NCBI RefSeq assembly: GCF_029892485.1
Contig: NZ_JARXVG010000016.1
Coordinates: forward strand, 1 to 64,000
Length of the DNA: 64,000 nt
Direction: 5' to 3'
Source: Variovorax boronicumulans
GTDB taxonomy: Bacteria; Pseudomonadota; Gammaproteobacteria; Burkholderiales; Burkholderiaceae_C
Under the pieces are notes generated by a model. It did no database searches and had not been told where the DNA came from. It saw only the letters and a list, made by a program, of their open reading frames with translations. The position numbers and the translations under genes are program-made. Shown here in pieces: positions 62,372-64,000 of the stretch; position 1 is the first letter of the stretch, and the number at the start of each line of letters is the position of its first letter.

Positions 62372-62839
62372 TCAGATCCCGAGCGGCAGCCGCGCGCTGC
62401 TCTTGACCTCTTCCATCACCGCATAGGTCCGCGTCTCGCGCACGCCGGGCAATTGCCACAGCACCGTGCCCGCGAACTCGCGGTAGGCGGCCATGTCGGC
62501 CATGCGGGTCTTGAGCAGGTAGTCGAAGCCGCCGGCGACCATGTGGCATTCCATGATCTCGTCGCGCACCTGCACCGCGGCCTTGAACTGGTCGAACACG
62601 TTGGGCGTGGTGCGGTCGAGCAGCACCTCGACGAACACCGTGAAGCCACGTCCCAGCTTCTCGGGGTCCAGGCGCGCCTCGTAGCCCAGGATGAACCCGT
62701 CGCGCGTCAGGCGCTGCACGCGCGCCAGCACCGCGGTGGGCGAGAGCGACACCGCCTCGGCCAGCTTGAGATTGGTGATGCGCCCGTCCTCCTGAAGGAT
62801 CTTCAGCAGGCGAAGGTCGATGCGGTCGAGGTCGAGCAT
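62372..62839 (-). CDS. Lrp/AsnC family transcriptional regulator
   Basis: A 155-residue regulator: helix-turn-helix (~1-60, LDRIDLRLLKILQEDGRITN and LAEAVSLSPTAVLARVQRL) and a RAM ligand-binding domain (~65-150, VEVLLDRTTPNVF, MVAGGFDYLLKTRMAD). Amino acid-responsive regulators of this type often control catabolic genes nearby; the glutamate dehydrogenase gene begins 860 bases away on the other strand. Confidence 0.9.
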   Translation of the reverse strand: MLDLDRIDLRLLKILQEDGRITNLKLAEAVSLSPTAVLARVQRLTRDGFILGYEARLDPEKLGRGFTVFVEVLLDRTTPNVFDQFKAAVQVRDEIMECHMVAGGFDYLLKTRMADMAAYREFAGTVLWQLPGVRETRTYAVMEEVKSSARLPLGI

Positions 62840-62976
62840 TGGAGAATTATCCGGTTCACGAATCGATTCTTTGCAGAAGATGCGGCCTATGGCTGTTGGC
62901 CATAGGAGATAGAACCAAGGAAATGCCCGTGCCTACCCTGCGTCGACCCTCCTTGCGGTACCCAATGCCTTTTCCC

Positions 62977-63450
62977 TCAGCGAACGGCGGTGTGCGACTG
63001 CGCAGCGGCCTGCCGGCTCGTGAACTGCTCGACCAGCGCGCCGTAGGCGGGGCTCGCGCGCAGCTTGTCGTATTCGGCCACGGCCTGGCGGTAGGCGGAC
63101 CGCGTGGTGTCGGCGCCGGCTTCCCCGTTCTGCTGCGCGGCCAGCCCGGACCGGATCCACAGTCGCGTGTCGGCCGCCACGGCGGCGCGGCTGTTCGCGG
63201 AGACGACGGCCGCCTGCTGCGCGAGCCCGTCGGTGTAGCCCTGCGTGGGCGCGCTCTTGAGCCACTGCTGCGCATCGGCCGTCACGACGGCGCGTGTCGT
63301 GGACGAGGCGAACGGCACGGGCCGCGGATCGCCTTCGGCGTAGTTGCCTGCAAGGCTCGGTGCCGAGGCGATGGCCAGCAGCGCGGCGACGGTGGCGGTG
63401 CCCAGGATGCGGGTGATGCGGGCGGTGCGGGTGGTGGAAGAGGACTTCAT
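62977..63450 (-). CDS. Secreted hypothetical protein
   Basis: A 157-residue protein with a Sec signal peptide (to about residue 35, ...ASAPSLAG) and an Ala/Gln-rich, mainly helical mature part containing two repeat-like pieces (TTRAVVTADAQQWLKSAPTQ and NSRAAVAADTRLWIRSG). It resembles DUF4148-type small exported proteins of Burkholderiales only loosely. It is separated from the regulator gene by 137 bases with no other gene visible. Function unknown. Confidence 0.65.
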   Translation of the reverse strand: MKSSSTTRTARITRILGTATVAALLAIASAPSLAGNYAEGDPRPVPFASSTTRAVVTADAQQWLKSAPTQGYTDGLAQQAAVVSANSRAAVAADTRLWIRSGLAAQQNGEAGADTTRSAYRQAVAEYDKLRASPAYGALVEQFTSRQAAAQSHTAVR

Positions 63451-63512
63451 TCGCTGGCTCCTTGATGTGGTGGGTTGGTGAAGCCAACTCTATGAAGTAG
63501 ATCCGTGCGATC

Positions 63513-63541
63513 GATAACCGGTCGATGACAGTTCGGTTATC
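63513..63541. promoter_or_regulatory. Inverted repeat upstream of the glutamate dehydrogenase gene
   Basis: GATAACCG (63513-63520) and CGGTTATC (63534-63541) are perfect inverted arms 13 bases apart in the 249-base divergent gap between the secreted protein and dehydrogenase genes. Related ATAACCG and GCATAA words recur downstream (63598-63630). Candidate operator; the regulator is unknown. Confidence 0.4.
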
Positions 63542-63699
63542 TGCCGGCCGCTCGCGCCATCGCTGGCCCGGTCGGCGCCCGAACGACGCCGCATAACGTC
63601 TCTTGCATAACCGTCAGCGCGGCGCGCATAAGCCATGGCGCGGCGGGCGCGAGAGGTCTATCGTTGCGGCCACCTCAGTTCCAACCCAAGGGATCTCTC

Positions 63700-64000
63700 A
63701 TGAGTGAAAAACTCTCCTTCGTTTCGCCCACCGCCAACAGCCCGTGGGGAACGTACCTCTCCCAGGTCGACCGTGTCGTGCCGTACCTCGGCCCGCTGGC
63801 CCGCTGGGTCGAAACCTTGAAGCGCCCCAAGCGCGCGCTGATCGTCGACGTGCCGATCGAAATGGACGACGGCCGCATTGCCCACTACGAGGGCTATCGC
63901 GTGCAGCACAACATGAGCCGCGGCCCGGGCAAGGGCGGCGTGCGCTTCCACCCCGACGTCACGCTCGAGGAAGTCATGGCCCTGTCGGCCTGGATGACCA
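63700..64000 (+). CDS. gdhA: Glu/Leu/Phe/Val dehydrogenase, probably glutamate dehydrogenase (3' end outside window)
   Basis: The first 100 codons are visible: MSEKLSFVSPTANSPWGTYL..., then RPKRALIVDVPIEMDDG and the glutamate-binding motif GYRVQHNMSRGPGKGGVRFH. This is the start of a family that interconverts glutamate and 2-oxoglutarate. The start ATG at 63700 has AAGGGA 8-9 bases upstream. The NAD(P) domain lies beyond the window, so coenzyme use cannot be judged. Confidence 0.92.
   Translation, partial: MSEKLSFVSPTANSPWGTYLSQVDRVVPYLGPLARWVETLKRPKRALIVDVPIEMDDGRIAHYEGYRVQHNMSRGPGKGGVRFHPDVTLEEVMALSAWMT

Overview
The window is GC-rich, gene-dense DNA from a betaproteobacterium, most likely a Comamonadaceae member close to Variovorax. 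The pointers are a dat-DUF493-lipB-lipA block beside a complete F-type ATP synthase operon, pilT/pilU divergent from yggS, a rut pyrimidine operon, and many intergenic GC-rich palindromic elements. This placement comes from gene order and protein resemblance only.

Layout. (1) 1-3466: the end of a type VI secretion module: a VgrG tail with a DUF2345 region and a transthyretin-like extension, a two-segment membrane effector with an unassigned C-terminal toxin-like region, and a probable immunity gene, tightly coupled. (2) 3565-6471, minus: lipA, lipB, a DUF493 gene and dat. (3) 6555-14456: promoter, atpI-B-E-F-H-A-G, an unexpected small lipoprotein gene, then atpD-C and a strong terminator. (4) 14490-20656: ROK regulator, RbsA/RbsC/RbsB-like sugar ABC transporter and a Gfo/Idh/MocA oxidoreductase. 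(5) 20706-28831: PAP2 and DUF3617 proteins, then the ligase-associated DNA repair set (exonuclease, ATP-dependent ligase, DEXH helicase, PdeM-like phosphoesterase) with trxC on the opposite strand inside it. (6) 28834-29250: three tandem copies of a palindromic element. (7) 29255-32117: two TPM-domain genes and lemA, then a Rossmann-fold protein.

(8) 32138-44467 is the most interesting region. A minus-strand operon encodes a 2-oxoglutarate/Fe(II)-type oxygenase, a VOC protein, a BMP-type ABC transporter (binding protein, ATPase, two permeases) and a cysteine hydrolase. Beside it are a divergent RutR-type regulator and a complete rutABCDEF operon with no rutG. Both operons carry a sigma-54-like -24/-12 element whose predicted start point is the same distance from the first gene, and both carry a RutR-like box (15 of 17 positions identical between the two). 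This suggests that the transporter/oxygenase operon belongs to a nitrogen-controlled pyrimidine regulon and may replace RutG and add a new chemical step.

(9) 44566-47359: SnoaL-like protein, YheT-type hydrolase, a conserved hypothetical and a membrane-anchored cytochrome c. (10) 47478-54232: AcrAB-type RND efflux system with outer-membrane factor and a divergent TetR repressor with an AcrR-like operator. (11) 54276-54391: tRNA-Arg(CCG) and a terminator. (12) 54470-58425: small hypothetical, glutathione S-transferase, rsmI, yraN, SIS protein and dolP. (13) 58424-64000: a beta-hydroxyacid dehydrogenase, pilU, pilT, yggS, an Lrp/AsnC regulator, a secreted hypothetical and the start of a glutamate dehydrogenase gene.

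A family of palindromic elements (seven copies at five places) is spread through the window. Two copies are read in frame as protein at the exonuclease C terminus and the helicase N terminus.
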